Assembly (NCBI RefSeq): GCF_022267325.1
Contig: NZ_JAIZBG010000001.1
Location: 3,105,001 to 3,169,000 of the forward strand
Length of the DNA: 64,000 nucleotides
Direction: 5' to 3'
Source: Leptospira sanjuanensis
GTDB lineage: Bacteria; Spirochaetota; Leptospiria; Leptospirales; Leptospiraceae
In this document: in pieces, positions 9,215-18,762 of the stretch
Layout: the number at the start of each line of letters is the position of its first letter
Position numbering within the stretch: the stretch's first letter is position 1
Translations under genes and position numbers: made by a program
The notes under the pieces: model-generated
What the model saw: only the letters and a program-made list of their open reading frames with translations
Database searches by the model: none
Told to the model about the DNA's origin: nothing

Positions 9215-9778
9215 ATATTCTATCGATAAAACCAAAAATGTTCTCTTTAGCCTAACCGCCTCTATTAAAAATAGAGAATATTTCACTCGATGTAACATGC
9301 TTTCTTTTACATAGGATTACATCTTTAAAGGTAAAGAACGTTGCTCGACACTTTAACATAAATATGATCAGGGTTTCGCTTACAGAAGATCTTTGTTTGA
9401 AAATAATAAACCAGAATTCAATCCAGATTTCTGAAGAGTTCCCGCAAAACAGTGTATTTCTGTAAAACCTGCCGCAGGGATGTGAAGGGCTTGGTCCTTA
9501 ATTCCTTTGAATCGCTTTGTTAAGCCATCACACAAGGACCGAGCGGGACTCCGCGAGCCCGTAACAAGCCCGACCCTCCTGCAAACCCTCCGAATGACGT
9601 TCGTTATCAAGAAATATGCAGGAGGGTGCGGCCCAAACCATGCCGTACCTAAGAGTTCCCACAAAAAGAATTGCAAACTCCCCTACCCCCGCAAAATGGA
9701 AACCGGAACAACCAAATTTCATTAAACAACCGTTCAATTTTATCTCCAAAAGAAAGAAATGAACATAGAGGTAACCAA
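9215..9778. other. Gene-free stretch with repeats
   Basis: About 560 bases without a believable gene. It holds a GAGTTCCCGC motif (9435-9445), a GC-rich repeat element (9489-9560) shared with 57101-57145, a GAGTTCCCACA motif (9653-9664), and the thiolase ribosome-binding site at its end. Candidate ORFs on both strands run through the repeats and show no family features. Confidence 0.6.
9489..9560 (+). repeat. GC-rich dispersed hairpin element, copy A
   Basis: It starts with GGCTTGGTCC and ends with a 25-base block at 9535-9559 (beginning AGGACCGAGC) that is identical at 57121-57145, where GGCTTGGTCC also precedes it. GCTTGGTCC and GGACCGAGC can pair, so each copy can form a hairpin. The spacing differs between copies. 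Confidence 0.65.
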
Positions 9779-10990
9779 ATGTCAAACGCCTATGTAATCG
9801 ACGCCGTAAGAACTCCTAGAGGAAAAGGGAAAAAAAGAGGAACACTCGCGAGCATCCATCCGCAGGAACTCTCCGCAGCAACCTTAAACGCAATCAAAGA
9901 CAGAAACGGAATCAAGCCCGAAATCGTGGAAGAAGTAGTCATGGGATGCGTATCCCAAGTGGACGACCAAGCAGCGTGTATCGCGCGTTATGCGGTTATG
10001 TCCGCGCTCTGGCCGAACTCGGTTCCCGGCTATACCGTAAACCGTTTTTGCGGATCGGGATTACAAGCAGTCAACAACGCGGCGAACCACGTTCAATCCG
10101 GTTCCATGCAAATCGCCCTCGGTGGAGGAGTCGAATCCATGTCCCGCGTAAAAATGGGAGCGGACATGAATGGAAGAGATTTTAATGTAGGAAATCCTAA
10201 TATTCAAAAACACTACAATTTGGTGCCTCAAGGAATTTCCGCGGACCTGATCGCGACAAAATTCGGAATCACACGCGAAGAAGCGGACCGTTTCGCGGAA
10301 TCCTCCCAGATCAAAGCGGACAACGCGATCAAAGCCGGATATTTCAAAAAATCCATTATCCCCGTTAAAACCGAAGACGGCACGATCGTCGATACAGATG
10401 AAAACCCGAGAATCGAATCCACATTCGAGTGGCTTTCCGACTTAGCTCCTGTATTCAAGACGATCGGTGAAAAGGAACTCGACGCGATCGCACTCAAGTC
10501 TTACCCTGAAGTGGGAAAGATCAACCACATCCACACGTTAGGCAACTCGTCCGGAATCGTGGACGGGGCCGCATCGGTCCTTCTTGCTTCCGACGAAGGA
10601 ATTAAAAAATACGGACTCAAGCCTCGTGCAAAAATCGTAGCGATGGCTTCAACCGGAGAGGATCCAACAATCATGCTTACCGGACCCGTATCCGCTTCCA
10701 AGAAAGCGCTCGCGATCGCGGGACTGAAACCGGAAGATATCGATATCTGGGAAATCAACGAAGCATTCGCATCTGTGGTGTTATATACTCAGAAGTCGCT
10801 TAACATTCCATTGGAAAAGATCAACGTAAACGGAGGCTCAATCTCTCTCGGACATCCCCTCGGAGCGACCGGAGCGATCCTACTAGGAACCGCGTTAGAC
10901 GAACTCGAAAGAAGACAACAACGTTATGCGTTAATCACGCTTTGCATCGGCGGAGGCATGGGAATCGCCACGATCATCGAAAGAATCTAA
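9779..10990 (+). CDS. Acetyl-CoA C-acyltransferase (thiolase)
   Basis: A 403-residue thiolase that condenses or cleaves acyl-CoA units. Nucleophile Cys91 lies in [11 protein letters not shown], His359 in [13 protein letters not shown], and the acid/base Cys389 in [15 protein letters not shown] is also present. The start at 9779 is chosen because AGAGGT precedes it by about 6 bases and the protein then begins in the standard way ([13 protein letters not shown]); the upstream in-frame extension lies in repeat sequence. Leptospires use fatty acids as their main carbon source, so a beta-oxidation role is likely; acetoacetyl-CoA synthesis is the alternative. No other beta-oxidation gene is adjacent. 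Confidence 0.93.
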   Translation: MSNAYVIDAVRTPRGKGKKRGTLASIHPQELSAATLNAIKDRNGIKPEIVEEVVMGCVSQVDDQAACIARYAVMSALWPNSVPGYTVNRFCGSGLQAVNNAANHVQSGSMQIALGGGVESMSRVKMGADMNGRDFNVGNPNIQKHYNLVPQGISADLIATKFGITREEADRFAESSQIKADNAIKAGYFKKSIIPVKTEDGTIVDTDENPRIESTFEWLSDLAPVFKTIGEKELDAIALKSYPEVGKINHIHTLGNSSGIVDGAASVLLASDEGIKKYGLKPRAKIVAMASTGEDPTIMLTGPVSASKKALAIAGLKPEDIDIWEINEAFASVVLYTQKSLNIPLEKINVNGGSISLGHPLGATGAILLGTALDELERRQQRYALITLCIGGGMGIATIIERI

Positions 10991-11000
10991 CTTTACCCGA

Positions 11001-11024
11001 TCCGGACCGAAATTTCGGTCCGGA
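11001..11024 (+). terminator. Terminator after thiolase
   Basis: A perfect 12+12 inverted repeat, TCCGGACCGAAA facing TTTCGGTCCGGA, begins 10 bases after the stop codon. The following sequence is T/C-rich but has no clean T-run, so it may act as a terminator or as a 3' stabilising hairpin. Confidence 0.6.
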
Positions 11025-11175
11025 CACTTTCCTTCTCGCTTTCATTCCCCGTTTTTTAAACTTCATTCCGTATTTTTTTAAAAAAAATAGTCAATAATTT
11101 CCGTCCTTCCCGTTATCAAATCAGATACAAAAATTTTACTAAGATTCGACTCTTTCGTAAAACGGAACTAAAACG

Positions 11176-12102
11176 ATGGAAGATACAACTTTAGCGCAAA
11201 TCATCCAGGACAAAATCAAAAAGGAAAACGAGAATTTTCAATTGCCGACTAACACGGATTTGTTCTACCATTTCCGATCCACGCTCAATCTTTCGGAAAA
11301 GAAAATCTCGAAAATCCTCGCGTTCCTCAAAGACTCCAACTGCATCTTCGTATTAAATCTCAAAAAGCAGAACCCGAACTTCTCCCTGCCGGGTTTGGAT
11401 GCTTATGTCGTTGCCGATTCTTATATAGTGGAAAGCCTTTTTACAAAACATCAAAAAGAGCTTGAACTTCAATATAACGCGATGTATCGCAAATCCCTCG
11501 GATATCAACAGATTCTATCGAGAGTTCTCGACGAGATCTCAACGATTCAGAATCAATCCGTATTGGAATTATTTTCCTTCTGCATTCTTCTGGAGGACAT
11601 CCGCAAAATGATGAAACTTCATCCGGAACGATACGAGGAATCGAAACGAATCGCGACACTCAAAGATATGATCCGCGATTCGGAAACCCCGCTTTCATTC
11701 AACCCCGATCGGAATTATTCTTCTTCCGAGCCGGTTTCCATCTCCACGATTTATATCGAACCTCAGACTGAGATGGACGTCGATCTTCGCGCAGAAGAAC
11801 ACCAATCTAAACCGAAAACAAAATGGGAATTGATGGCGGAACTTTATTCCGTTCCGTTCCTTTTGAGAATTCACTTTAGAAAAAAAGAATATTCCATTAT
11901 TCAGCAGCTTCTTCTTTCCTCCAAAATCAGAACCGCCGAGGATTTGAAGATGGTTGCGGTGACTTGTTCGAACCTTCTTTCCAAAACTACTTTGGAAGCG
12001 ACCCTCAGAATGGAACTGAACAACCTTCGCAACCTCGCCATGAAAAGACTTTTGGATGAGGTAAAAGCTCCTGTCTTCAACGATTTGGAACTCGTGATCT
12101 GA
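11176..12102 (+). CDS. Hypothetical protein (Leptospira)
   Basis: A 308-residue soluble protein that I do not recognise. The N-terminal 60 residues (NTDLFYHFRSTLNLSEKKISKILAFLKDSNCIF) look like a helical winged-helix-type fold. The middle (residues 90-160) is helical and charged, and a low-complexity acidic linker precedes a second helical block with SIIQQLLLSSKIRTAEDLKMVAVTCSNLL. There is no signal peptide or membrane segment. A 185-base gap separates it from the thiolase terminator, suggesting its own promoter. Codon use matches its neighbours. Confidence 0.7.
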   Translation: MEDTTLAQIIQDKIKKENENFQLPTNTDLFYHFRSTLNLSEKKISKILAFLKDSNCIFVLNLKKQNPNFSLPGLDAYVVADSYIVESLFTKHQKELELQYNAMYRKSLGYQQILSRVLDEISTIQNQSVLELFSFCILLEDIRKMMKLHPERYEESKRIATLKDMIRDSETPLSFNPDRNYSSSEPVSISTIYIEPQTEMDVDLRAEEHQSKPKTKWELMAELYSVPFLLRIHFRKKEYSIIQQLLLSSKIRTAEDLKMVAVTCSNLLSKTTLEATLRMELNNLRNLAMKRLLDEVKAPVFNDLELVI

Positions 12103-12131
12103 CATACCGAGCGACTCATAAAAAAGTATAA

Positions 12132-12296
12132 TTGCTTTTTAGATCTTTGCCGGGCGCTTCTGCTCGCAACGGCCGCAAAACAGAACTTGCCGTTTTAGTC
12201 GCAGACCTGGCTTGCTCCGCGCTTCGGCATTCGCCTTCGGTCCTCTCTGCGCGAGGACCGCTTCGCGCGCTCCGCATCCATAGCGCGGGTTTTGTT
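12132..12296. repeat. GC-rich intergenic repeat with hairpin
   Basis: The segment between the hypothetical gene and the acyltransferase is markedly GC-rich. GGTCCTC (12239-12245) and GAGGACC (12253-12259) pair perfectly around TCTGCGC, flanked by CGCGCTTCGG and CCGCTTCGCGCG. GAGGACCG followed by a CTCCGC block resembles the elements at 9535 and 57121, so it may belong to the same family. No gene is credible here. Confidence 0.5.
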
Positions 12297-13457
12297 CTAA
12301 ATCTTGAAGTAAATTTTCTTTCGATCCAAGTAACTTAAGATCAGCCACCATACGATCAGATTCAAAATAGCATACGACAATGAAGCGAAATACGAGTCGC
12401 TTAACAATCCGACTAAGCGTAAATAAATCCAAGTTTTAACGCTGATCGCTTTTCCGTTTTCACCGATCACAGTCCAGAGATTCAAAATTCTTGCGACGAT
12501 TCCCGAAGCCACAAACACCAAAATGGCGTTTTTTCCGAACACGAGAAAAGGTTGAAACGAGATATTCAAAACGTTTTTGCCCGACTCGGATCGATTTGAA
12601 GAAAAAGTCAGAGATAAGAATTCGAAAAAACCCACGCTGAAAAACGCAAGTCCTGCGGTATAAACCGCGTAGCTCGCGGTCCATAAACTTTTATTCATAG
12701 GAAAGAACGTATCCCAGATCGACCCGACTAACGTTAACAAGGCGCCGATGCCGAAAAGAACCGCCGTCCTTTTGTTCCATGAAGTATCCTGAACGGACAA
12801 AATCAAACCGCAGAGAACGCCAAATAACGAGCTCGCAATCGACGTGATTCCGCTGAAAAATCCTTCCGGGTCCCAGGTTTTGGAAAACTTCCAAAGATGT
12901 TTTTCACCGAAGAGAATTCGATCGAACCATGCGCCGATGTCTTTTCCGGGCTCCAAGGAAACGGTCGATTCTCCCGGAGGCGCGACGTTCAACAAAATCC
13001 AAGTCGGCACGACCAAAATCGGAATCAAAGCGATTAAACTCTTCTTCCCGGGAACTATAAGATACAACGAAGCGACCGCGAAATAAACGAAACCGATTCT
13101 TTGTAAAACGCCCGGAATCCGAAGCTCGGCAAAAGACCATTCTCCGAAAAAGTTCAAAAACAATCCGAGCCCGATCAGAACAAGACTTCGAATCGATATT
13201 TTCGACCAAATCCCGCTTCGACTCATTCCATTTTTTGAATACAATGAAATTGAAATAGAAGCTCCCACCGCAAAAAGAAAAAACGGAAACACCAGATCCG
13301 TCGGAGTACATCCGTTCCACTTTGCGTGTTTGAGCGGCGAATAGATAGCGGACCAGGAGCCGGGATTGTTTACGAGAATCATTCCCGCCACGGTCATACC
13401 GCGGAACAAATCCAAAGACAGGATCCGTTTTTTGACTTGCGTTGAATTTTTTTCCAA
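12297..13457 (-). CDS. Membrane acyltransferase, NagX/HGSNAT-like
   Basis: A 386-residue polytopic membrane protein. RILSLDLFRGMTVAGMILVNNPG near the N-terminus and CTPTDLVFPFFLFAVGASI are the hallmark segments of the heparan-alpha-glucosaminide N-acetyltransferase/NagX group. About ten hydrophobic helices follow. Such proteins move acetyl groups across the membrane onto sugars. No sugar-degradation gene is adjacent, so the acceptor is unknown; a cell-envelope glycan is plausible. It starts 13 bases after the rof-like gene and is probably co-transcribed with it. Confidence 0.85.
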   Translation of the reverse strand: MEKNSTQVKKRILSLDLFRGMTVAGMILVNNPGSWSAIYSPLKHAKWNGCTPTDLVFPFFLFAVGASISISLYSKNGMSRSGIWSKISIRSLVLIGLGLFLNFFGEWSFAELRIPGVLQRIGFVYFAVASLYLIVPGKKSLIALIPILVVPTWILLNVAPPGESTVSLEPGKDIGAWFDRILFGEKHLWKFSKTWDPEGFFSGITSIASSLFGVLCGLILSVQDTSWNKRTAVLFGIGALLTLVGSIWDTFFPMNKSLWTASYAVYTAGLAFFSVGFFEFLSLTFSSNRSESGKNVLNISFQPFLVFGKNAILVFVASGIVARILNLWTVIGENGKAISVKTWIYLRLVGLLSDSYFASLSYAILNLIVWWLILSYLDRKKIYFKI

Positions 13458-13470
13458 AATGAGGCCTGAT

Positions 13471-13698
13471 TCAAGGATTGATTTTCAGAATCTTATCCAA
13501 TCGGATTTTTTCACCGTTTTCCAAAACGGCGAATTCTTCCCGATTCACGGATACGAGATCGGAAATTCTCTGTTTTTGAGTCGCGGTTGTTCCCGCATTC
13601 CCACCCTCCGAAACTTCCAAAGAAACCCTTCGTTTGGAGAGTACAATTTCCTCCAATCGATCGTAGAAGTCGCAGGAAACGGGAACGTATGCATCCAT
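13471..13698 (-). CDS. rof: Rho-binding antiterminator (Rof-like)
   Basis: A 75-residue protein matching the Rof family from end to end. It starts YVPVSCDFYDRLEEIVLSKR, compared with the YxPxxCDxYDxLE start of E. coli Rof. The core ISDLVSVNREEFAVLENG and the ending KIRLDKILKIN match the family's DLV...E.L...RLDKI pattern. Rof binds Rho hexamers and blocks Rho-dependent termination. It is first in a two-gene unit with the NagX-like gene. The central part (residues 30-45) is the least typical. Rho inhibition here is inferred from family membership. Confidence 0.75.
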   Translation of the reverse strand: MDAYVPVSCDFYDRLEEIVLSKRRVSLEVSEGGNAGTTATQKQRISDLVSVNREEFAVLENGEKIRLDKILKINP

Positions 13699-13748
13699 AA
13701 ATTCTAATATTCTAATCCGTCACTCGACGCAAAGCGAAACGTTCCGAT

Positions 13749-14768
13749 TCACCAAAGCGATCTGTGAAATTCTGTGAATCCGTAAACGTCCTTGAAGGAA
13801 ACCTTCTTTCCCTGCGCGGATTCGAATTTGCCGGAAAACTTTCCGACGAATTGTCTGAAATACAGTTTGGTCACGATCAAATTCATCTTATCCTTTCTTT
13901 CACCTTCGGGTTTAAACTCGAGATCGACCAAACCTTCCTCATCATAAATTCGCCAGGTTTTGTAAGGATCCTTCTGCGAAAAATCGAAGATCAGCCTCGG
14001 AACTCTCGTTCGCTTCCGATCGATCCAAAACGCGTTCTCGGAAAAGAATGTTTCGTTTACGAGCGCGGCAAAGTTCGCTCCGATCGTGGTTTTGTTCGGA
14101 AGGATGGCGCTGAAAGCGGCCCAATACCAGTTCGTTTCCCTTCTTAGATAACCGCCCGACCAATCGTAGAGAATCGTTGTTTTTTTAGGATCAAAGGAAA
14201 GAGGTTTTCCGTTATACGAAAGTTCGATCGAAGACGGCGTGATCGGAGAACATTTTTCAGTGAATGTCCAATGAGTCGGTTCGGAAGGATTCACAACCCG
14301 TAACGGCGAGTGACTTTTTAATCCGAAGTCCGCGTTAAACCGAAATCGCAATTTTTTTCCTAAAAACGCTTCGACTTCGAGTTTCTTATCGGAGTGGGAT
14401 TTATTCACGTTTAAAAACGAAGCCCCTTTTTTAAACCGAATTGAATATTCGTCCGGATTCGCGGGAAAATCCAATTCCTTTCCCGTATCCAAACCTTTGG
14501 CATCGAACTCGTAAAGAATCCCTTCCTTATAATGATACAAATAAGCGAAAACGTTATATACATACCCCAGACTTACGGCCGCAAATCCGATCAAGAATTC
14601 GTCCGTGATAATCCCGATATAATTGAACCGTTTAAACGCAAATCGCTTCTTTAATCCGCGGATTTCTTTTCCGAAGAAGTCAAGCAGTTGAAATTCTTTG
14701 TAATTGAATTCAACCGGACCGTCGAAAACCCCATAGTTTACTTTATTTTCGGCGCCGATAATTTTCAT
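13749..14768 (-). CDS. DUF2804 family protein
   Basis: A 339-residue protein of the DUF2804 family. Typical segments are GVFDGPVEFNY near the start, FNYIGIITDEFLIGFAAVSLGYVYNVFAYLY, and LYDWSGGYLRRETNWYWAAFSA around the middle, followed by an aromatic- and Asn-rich second half ending GFTEFHRSLW. The fold is thought to be related to lipocalin-like beta structures; no function is established. The ATG at 14768 was chosen over an upstream TTG at 14807. Neither has a strong Shine-Dalgarno, so the start is uncertain by 13 residues. It stands alone on the minus strand. Confidence 0.78.
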   Translation of the reverse strand: MKIIGAENKVNYGVFDGPVEFNYKEFQLLDFFGKEIRGLKKRFAFKRFNYIGIITDEFLIGFAAVSLGYVYNVFAYLYHYKEGILYEFDAKGLDTGKELDFPANPDEYSIRFKKGASFLNVNKSHSDKKLEVEAFLGKKLRFRFNADFGLKSHSPLRVVNPSEPTHWTFTEKCSPITPSSIELSYNGKPLSFDPKKTTILYDWSGGYLRRETNWYWAAFSAILPNKTTIGANFAALVNETFFSENAFWIDRKRTRVPRLIFDFSQKDPYKTWRIYDEEGLVDLEFKPEGERKDKMNLIVTKLYFRQFVGKFSGKFESAQGKKVSFKDVYGFTEFHRSLW

Positions 14769-14894
14769 CTCGATCGGGTAAAATACGGGAGAAGCTTTAA
14801 AAAGCAATGTAAATATATGCGGTTCGGCAATTTCGCTTTACTTTTCCTTTTTTAAGGAAAGCATTGGCATACCAATTGTTTCATAAAGAAGCCC

Positions 14895-15779
14895 ATGGCA
14901 GAAGCGCAAAGCCAGAACCCTCCTAAATCTTCGAATCTCGACGAATCCGATCTTAAGATTCTTAAAGCGAAAAAAACATCCCGTGAACTTTCCGTTCTGC
15001 TCTATCGCGTACTTTATAGAACGGACGAAGTCAGACAAGGTGCCGTCAAAGTCTTAAAGGAAACTTTCTTAAGGACTCATACCAATCATCCCGAACTCTT
15101 TCCGATTTTGGATCGTGCCAAATTCACAAAGGACATGATCAATCTTTACAAAGCGTCTACGACGTTGCCGCCGGATAAGTTGGAATTATTTTTCAGCGGA
15201 ATACACGCTTCCTTTCAAAATGAAATCCGTTACTTGGTGGGTAAATCGGCTCAGTTTTCCTTCGACATCATTTTTCTCGTGATTGAAACGATCCTGAACG
15301 AAATGAATCTTCCCGAAAATGAAAGAACCGTGAACATGAAGGACCGAGAAACGATTCTTAAAAACTTCAAGGCCTACAACGATCTATCGAAGATCTTCAA
15401 CAAGATCGGAAACACGAAGGTCGTCATCGATAAGAAGGACGATATCATTACGGAAATTTCCATTCTTCATAAGGACATCACGATCATTTCGATCGAGAGT
15501 ATGTTTCGTCACATTTTGGCGCAGCTTCTTCTTTCTAAAAAGTACAACTGCGGAAGTTTGATCGAAAAATGGGCTCAGGAATACGGGATGGAGGACAACG
15601 CGCCGTCGATGAAACGCGTGATCGCGGAAGCAACCCCGTTGACCGAGTTCCGTCTTCAATTTACGAATGCGGTCAAGATCCTGAAGGACGAGAACGAATT
15701 GGATCTGATGTTTTTGAGAACTCTTGCGAACTACTATGCGTCCTGGGTAACTCAGGTTTCGGAACAAATTCCTTCTTAA
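14895..15779 (+). CDS. Hypothetical protein (Leptospira)
   Basis: A 294-residue, helix-rich, soluble protein without signal peptide. I do not recognise the family. The N-terminus is polar and disordered (QSQNPPKSSNLDESD), followed by a basic helical stretch with RTHTNHPELFPILDRAKFTKDMINLYKAS. A later part holds KIGNTKVVIDKKDDIITEISILHKDITIISIESMFRHILAQLL, which could be a beta-alpha core. It is divergent from DUF2804 and ends in a long perfect inverted repeat that overlaps its stop codon. Confidence 0.7.
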   Translation: MAEAQSQNPPKSSNLDESDLKILKAKKTSRELSVLLYRVLYRTDEVRQGAVKVLKETFLRTHTNHPELFPILDRAKFTKDMINLYKASTTLPPDKLELFFSGIHASFQNEIRYLVGKSAQFSFDIIFLVIETILNEMNLPENERTVNMKDRETILKNFKAYNDLSKIFNKIGNTKVVIDKKDDIITEISILHKDITIISIESMFRHILAQLLLSKKYNCGSLIEKWAQEYGMEDNAPSMKRVIAEATPLTEFRLQFTNAVKILKDENELDLMFLRTLANYYASWVTQVSEQIPS

Positions 15780-15815
15780 TCTTAGAATATTCGAATTTTC
15801 GAATATTCTAAGATT
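15778..15815. terminator. Bidirectional terminator-like perfect palindrome
   Basis: An 18-base arm AATCTTAGAATATTCGAA is followed by TT and its exact reverse complement. It begins within the stop codon of the upstream gene and lies between two convergent genes. The stem is AT-rich, and no clear T-run follows on either strand (CCCCAAAAAAA lies on the right, which gives a T-run on the minus strand before rather than after the stem). A terminator role is likely but not certain. Confidence 0.55.
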
Positions 15816-15839
15816 CCCCAAAAAAACTCCCGGAGTTTA

Positions 15840-16430
15840 TCAACTCAATCGTTTGAGAGAAACGCTCAGAGAATACACCGCAACGGCAAGAACGATGTGA
15901 AAAATATCCACGTTTAAAATCGGCCCTCTGGAACCGGTTGTTCCGATCACGAGCCCCGCAAGAATAAATAGGATCGCTCCTAAAATTCCGTACAACGCGG
16001 CGACTTTTGTCCCGCCGGAATTCTTACGAATACAAACAAGAATTGCCGTAACCATCGCAAGTCCGCCTAACACGGTTGAGAGCAAAGGGAACGGAAGCAA
16101 ATATCCGAAAACAACGTAGATCAGAAGCAGAACTCCTGCGATCGGATAAAGGGAATTCTTTTCCAGCTTCTTAATGCCGAGATGAAAAAATCCCACGCCG
16201 ATCAACGGCACGCCCACAAAGGAAGCAAGTCCCACGGAAAAACGATACACTGGATCCAGAAGCCCGATTCCTAAAAAATGAATCGTCCCTAGTCCGGCAG
16301 AAACTCCTATCGTTAAAAATCCTAAGAAACCGGCGGTTCTAGAATACGAAGCGGAGTTTCTGATCTGAAACGCGGCCAAGATTGCAACAAGGCTTAAAAT
16401 TAAATCTGAAAATACTGTACTCAATTGCAT
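15840..16430 (-). CDS. Integral membrane protein, unknown function
   Basis: From the ATG at 16430 the protein has 196 residues and about seven hydrophobic helices (for example LILSLVAILAAFQI, PIAGVLLLIYVVFGYLLP, ALYGILGAILFILAGLVIG, IFHIVLAVAVYSLSV). There are few charged residues apart from a short KKLEKN loop. The pattern resembles small proteins of unknown function such as DUF6962-type membrane proteins, but I cannot name the family. A TTG at 16466 would extend it by 12 polar residues; neither start has a good Shine-Dalgarno. It is divergent from the aldo-keto reductase. Confidence 0.7.
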   Translation of the reverse strand: MQLSTVFSDLILSLVAILAAFQIRNSASYSRTAGFLGFLTIGVSAGLGTIHFLGIGLLDPVYRFSVGLASFVGVPLIGVGFFHLGIKKLEKNSLYPIAGVLLLIYVVFGYLLPFPLLSTVLGGLAMVTAILVCIRKNSGGTKVAALYGILGAILFILAGLVIGTTGSRGPILNVDIFHIVLAVAVYSLSVSLKRLS

Positions 16431-16595
16431 GACGGATGATGATTTCGAAGAAAACGAATTTTGCAATTCTTTCCCAAGGAAGAATCAAAAAAAGATCCGC
16501 ATTCAAAACACGTCGTTCGTTTCCATCGGATGCAATTTTTATCTTTCGATTCCCCCTTTCGTTTTCAGAATCGTCCAAGTATCATAGGAAATTTT

Positions 16596-17426
16596 ATGAC
16601 AAAAAAATCTTTCGATCAATCCGTGACCCTCAACAACGGAGTCTCGATGCCGATCTTAGGACTCGGCGTTTGGAAAACGAAATCCGGCAAAGAATGCAGG
16701 GAAGCGGTTTTAAACGCGCTCGAAGCAGGTTATAGACATATCGATACTGCGAAGATTTACGGGAATGAAGAGGACGTTGGTAAGGCGATTCGCGAAAGCG
16801 GAATCCCGAGAAAAGAAATTTTCATAACGACAAAACTTTGGAACGCGGACCAAGGTTCGGATAAAACGAGAAAGGCCTTGGAAACGAGTCTCGAAACATT
16901 GGGGATCGATTTCGTCGATTTATATCTCATTCATTTTCCGGTAACTTCCAAAAGAAACGATTCTTGGAAAGAATTGGAGAAAGCGTATCACGATAAACTC
17001 TGTAAATCGATCGGAGTCAGCAATTATACGATCGCGCATCTGACGGAATTGTTAAAGGAAGCGAAAATTACTCCCGCCGTCAATCAGGTGGAGTTTCATC
17101 CCTTTTTAAATCAGGTCGTGTTGTTCGAATATTGTAAAAAACATAAGATTCAACTGGAAGCATATAGCCCGCTTGCTCACGGACAAAAAATCGAGGATCG
17201 CCGGATCGCGGACATCGCGAAACAATACGGTAGGACTCCTGCTCAAATTTTGATCCGCTGGGCCGTTGAACAGAATATCGTCGTGATTCCTAAATCCGTT
17301 AAAAAGGACAGAATCGTAGAAAACGCCCAAATTTTCGATTTTCAAATCAAAGACGAGGACATGAGGATTTTGAATTCTTTGGACGAGAATTTTAGAACTT
17401 GTTGGGATCCGTCGGAAGTCGTTTAA
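16596..17426 (+). CDS. Aldo/keto reductase
   Basis: A 276-residue NADPH-dependent carbonyl reductase of the 2,5-diketo-gluconate reductase type. The catalytic tetrad is readable: Asp50 and Tyr55 in [11 protein letters not shown], Lys80 in TTKLWN, His113 in LIHFP. GVSNY, the Arg-rich cofactor motif [14 protein letters not shown] and the C-terminal WDPSEV are standard. ATAGGAAA precedes the ATG at 16596; an upstream in-frame start would add 45 residues without family support. The gene is convergent with truD. The likely role is aldehyde detoxification; the physiological substrate cannot be told. Confidence 0.93.
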   Translation: MTKKSFDQSVTLNNGVSMPILGLGVWKTKSGKECREAVLNALEAGYRHIDTAKIYGNEEDVGKAIRESGIPRKEIFITTKLWNADQGSDKTRKALETSLETLGIDFVDLYLIHFPVTSKRNDSWKELEKAYHDKLCKSIGVSNYTIAHLTELLKEAKITPAVNQVEFHPFLNQVVLFEYCKKHKIQLEAYSPLAHGQKIEDRRIADIAKQYGRTPAQILIRWAVEQNIVVIPKSVKKDRIVENAQIFDFQIKDEDMRILNSLDENFRTCWDPSEVV

Positions 17427-17435
17427 TATTTTTAT

Positions 17436-18659
17436 TCAAATATCGGCCCGCAGCATCAATCGTTTAACAAGCATCGTCGCATACGACCCGGAAGGAAGAC
17501 GAAAGGAAATCGCAGCCTTTTTTCTTCCCGGGTTTTGTTCGTCTTCCATCGGATCTCCCAATTGAAAGTCCTCCGGCACAACGCAAACGTTCCGATCAAA
17601 GGATTTCATTTTGACCTTTGGAAACGGAGAACGGTCCAAATCCGATTCTTTCAATCGCAAATCCGCAAGAACACGCTCGATCATATCCATTTCAATTTTA
17701 GAATATTCTAATTTTTGAATTCCTGGCGCTCCGGGAACGGGTAAACTTTTAGTGGCCGAAAAAAATTCCCCGGCCGATTCTCCCCAAAAAAACAAAGGGC
17801 CGGTCTTTGTTTTGATCCAAACGCCCTCTTTCGCAACGGCAACGGAAAGTCTGGATACGAATTCGTTCCAGATAAAGGATTGTAAAGACGTAACGAGCAT
17901 CAGCAATTCTTCTTCCGGAAATTGCAAAATCAAATCGGAATACGTTTTTCGTGTAAGATTTCTTTCCCGCTTTAAACCGGAGAAGATCCGATTTTCCAAT
18001 TTACTTTCCGACAAATGCGCGCATTCGGACCAATTTCCCCAAGCGGTTTGCAAAAGTTTCTTACGATCGCGCGCTTGTTTTTTCTCTCCCGGATATACAT
18101 CGGTCAAAAGAAGTTTCAAACAAGTTTCGGGATCGCCTTGCAAATACGGAAAAATGGGAAGTAGAAACTCCGGATGAAATCGGCTGAATCTCTGCGAATC
18201 GTAGTAATTGGGAAAACCGTTCTTTGCGATGTTGTCAAAATTTTTCCGAACCTTTTCGAACTCTTTCTCGATCAGATTTCGAAGAACCAGAACGAATCGG
18301 TTTCCAGCGTTGTCGTCGGGACTCAGAGAATGATCGCTTTTACCGACCGACTCTACCTGTAAAACCTGCGAAAGTTCGGCCGGAACCCGCAACGGTTTTT
18401 GGCAGCTGATAAATTGGGAAGTTGTCGCGTGTCGGTCCTTTTTTCCGGCGTAACCGATATCGGAAAGTGCTACCTTGGATTCCTTGGAAATTCTTAAAAG
18501 AGCGTCGAGCGTATTCCATCCGGATTTTCGAAGTCGGAAGATCGTCCACTTTCCGGCGGGTTGGACCGTATTCGGCCGAAGAATTTCCTCCACTTGAAAA
18601 TCCTCCGGGTTCTGTTTGAGATCGTAGACCAAAAACCCGCTGAATGGATACTCTGACAC
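17436..18659 (-). CDS. truD: tRNA pseudouridine(13) synthase TruD
   Basis: About 407 residues. The catalytic Asp lies in [15 protein letters not shown] (Asp75 from the chosen start). [13 protein letters not shown], the TruD insertion domain and the terminal [18 protein letters not shown] all fit the family. It converts U13 of tRNA-Glu to pseudouridine. The start is uncertain: a TTG at 18689 would make the first codons out of a GGGGAGTTCCCACAC repeat, so I prefer the GTG at 18659, although GGAG lies only 2 bases before it. It is convergent with the aldo-keto reductase and divergent from the MarR gene. Confidence 0.9.
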   Translation of the reverse strand: MSEYPFSGFLVYDLKQNPEDFQVEEILRPNTVQPAGKWTIFRLRKSGWNTLDALLRISKESKVALSDIGYAGKKDRHATTSQFISCQKPLRVPAELSQVLQVESVGKSDHSLSPDDNAGNRFVLVLRNLIEKEFEKVRKNFDNIAKNGFPNYYDSQRFSRFHPEFLLPIFPYLQGDPETCLKLLLTDVYPGEKKQARDRKKLLQTAWGNWSECAHLSESKLENRIFSGLKRERNLTRKTYSDLILQFPEEELLMLVTSLQSFIWNEFVSRLSVAVAKEGVWIKTKTGPLFFWGESAGEFFSATKSLPVPGAPGIQKLEYSKIEMDMIERVLADLRLKESDLDRSPFPKVKMKSFDRNVCVVPEDFQLGDPMEDEQNPGRKKAAISFRLPSGSYATMLVKRLMLRADI

Positions 18660-18668
18660 AGCTCCAAA

Positions 18669-18684
18669 GTGTGGGAACTCCCCG
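18669..18684 (-). repeat. GGGAGTTCCCACAC motif at truD 5' end
   Basis: GTGTGGGAACTCCCCG on the plus strand is a copy of the dispersed motif placed just before the chosen truD start. It would be coding if the upstream TTG were used. Confidence 0.55.
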
Positions 18685-18710
18685 CGCAAACAATCGGAAT
18701 TAAAAAAACA

Positions 18711-18759
18711 TTGACCGGAAAACCCGGTCTAACAGATAATAGTTCAAGTTTAAAGTATT
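18711..18759 (+). promoter_or_regulatory. marR promoter with overlapping operator A
   Basis: TTGACC (18711-18716), an 18-base spacer and GATAAT (18735-18740) form a good sigma70-type promoter. The operator-like sequence at 18738-18759, in reverse complement AATACTTTAAACTTGAACTATT, overlaps the -10 and runs to the MarR start. It matches two further copies upstream of doxX. The short leader (about 16 bases) lacks a Shine-Dalgarno. Confidence 0.65.
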
Positions 18760-18762
18760 TAT

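Noticed and set aside
9380..9785. Two minus-strand ORFs (98 and 85 codons) before the thiolase gene
   Set aside because: They are made of the dispersed repeats and show no conserved features.
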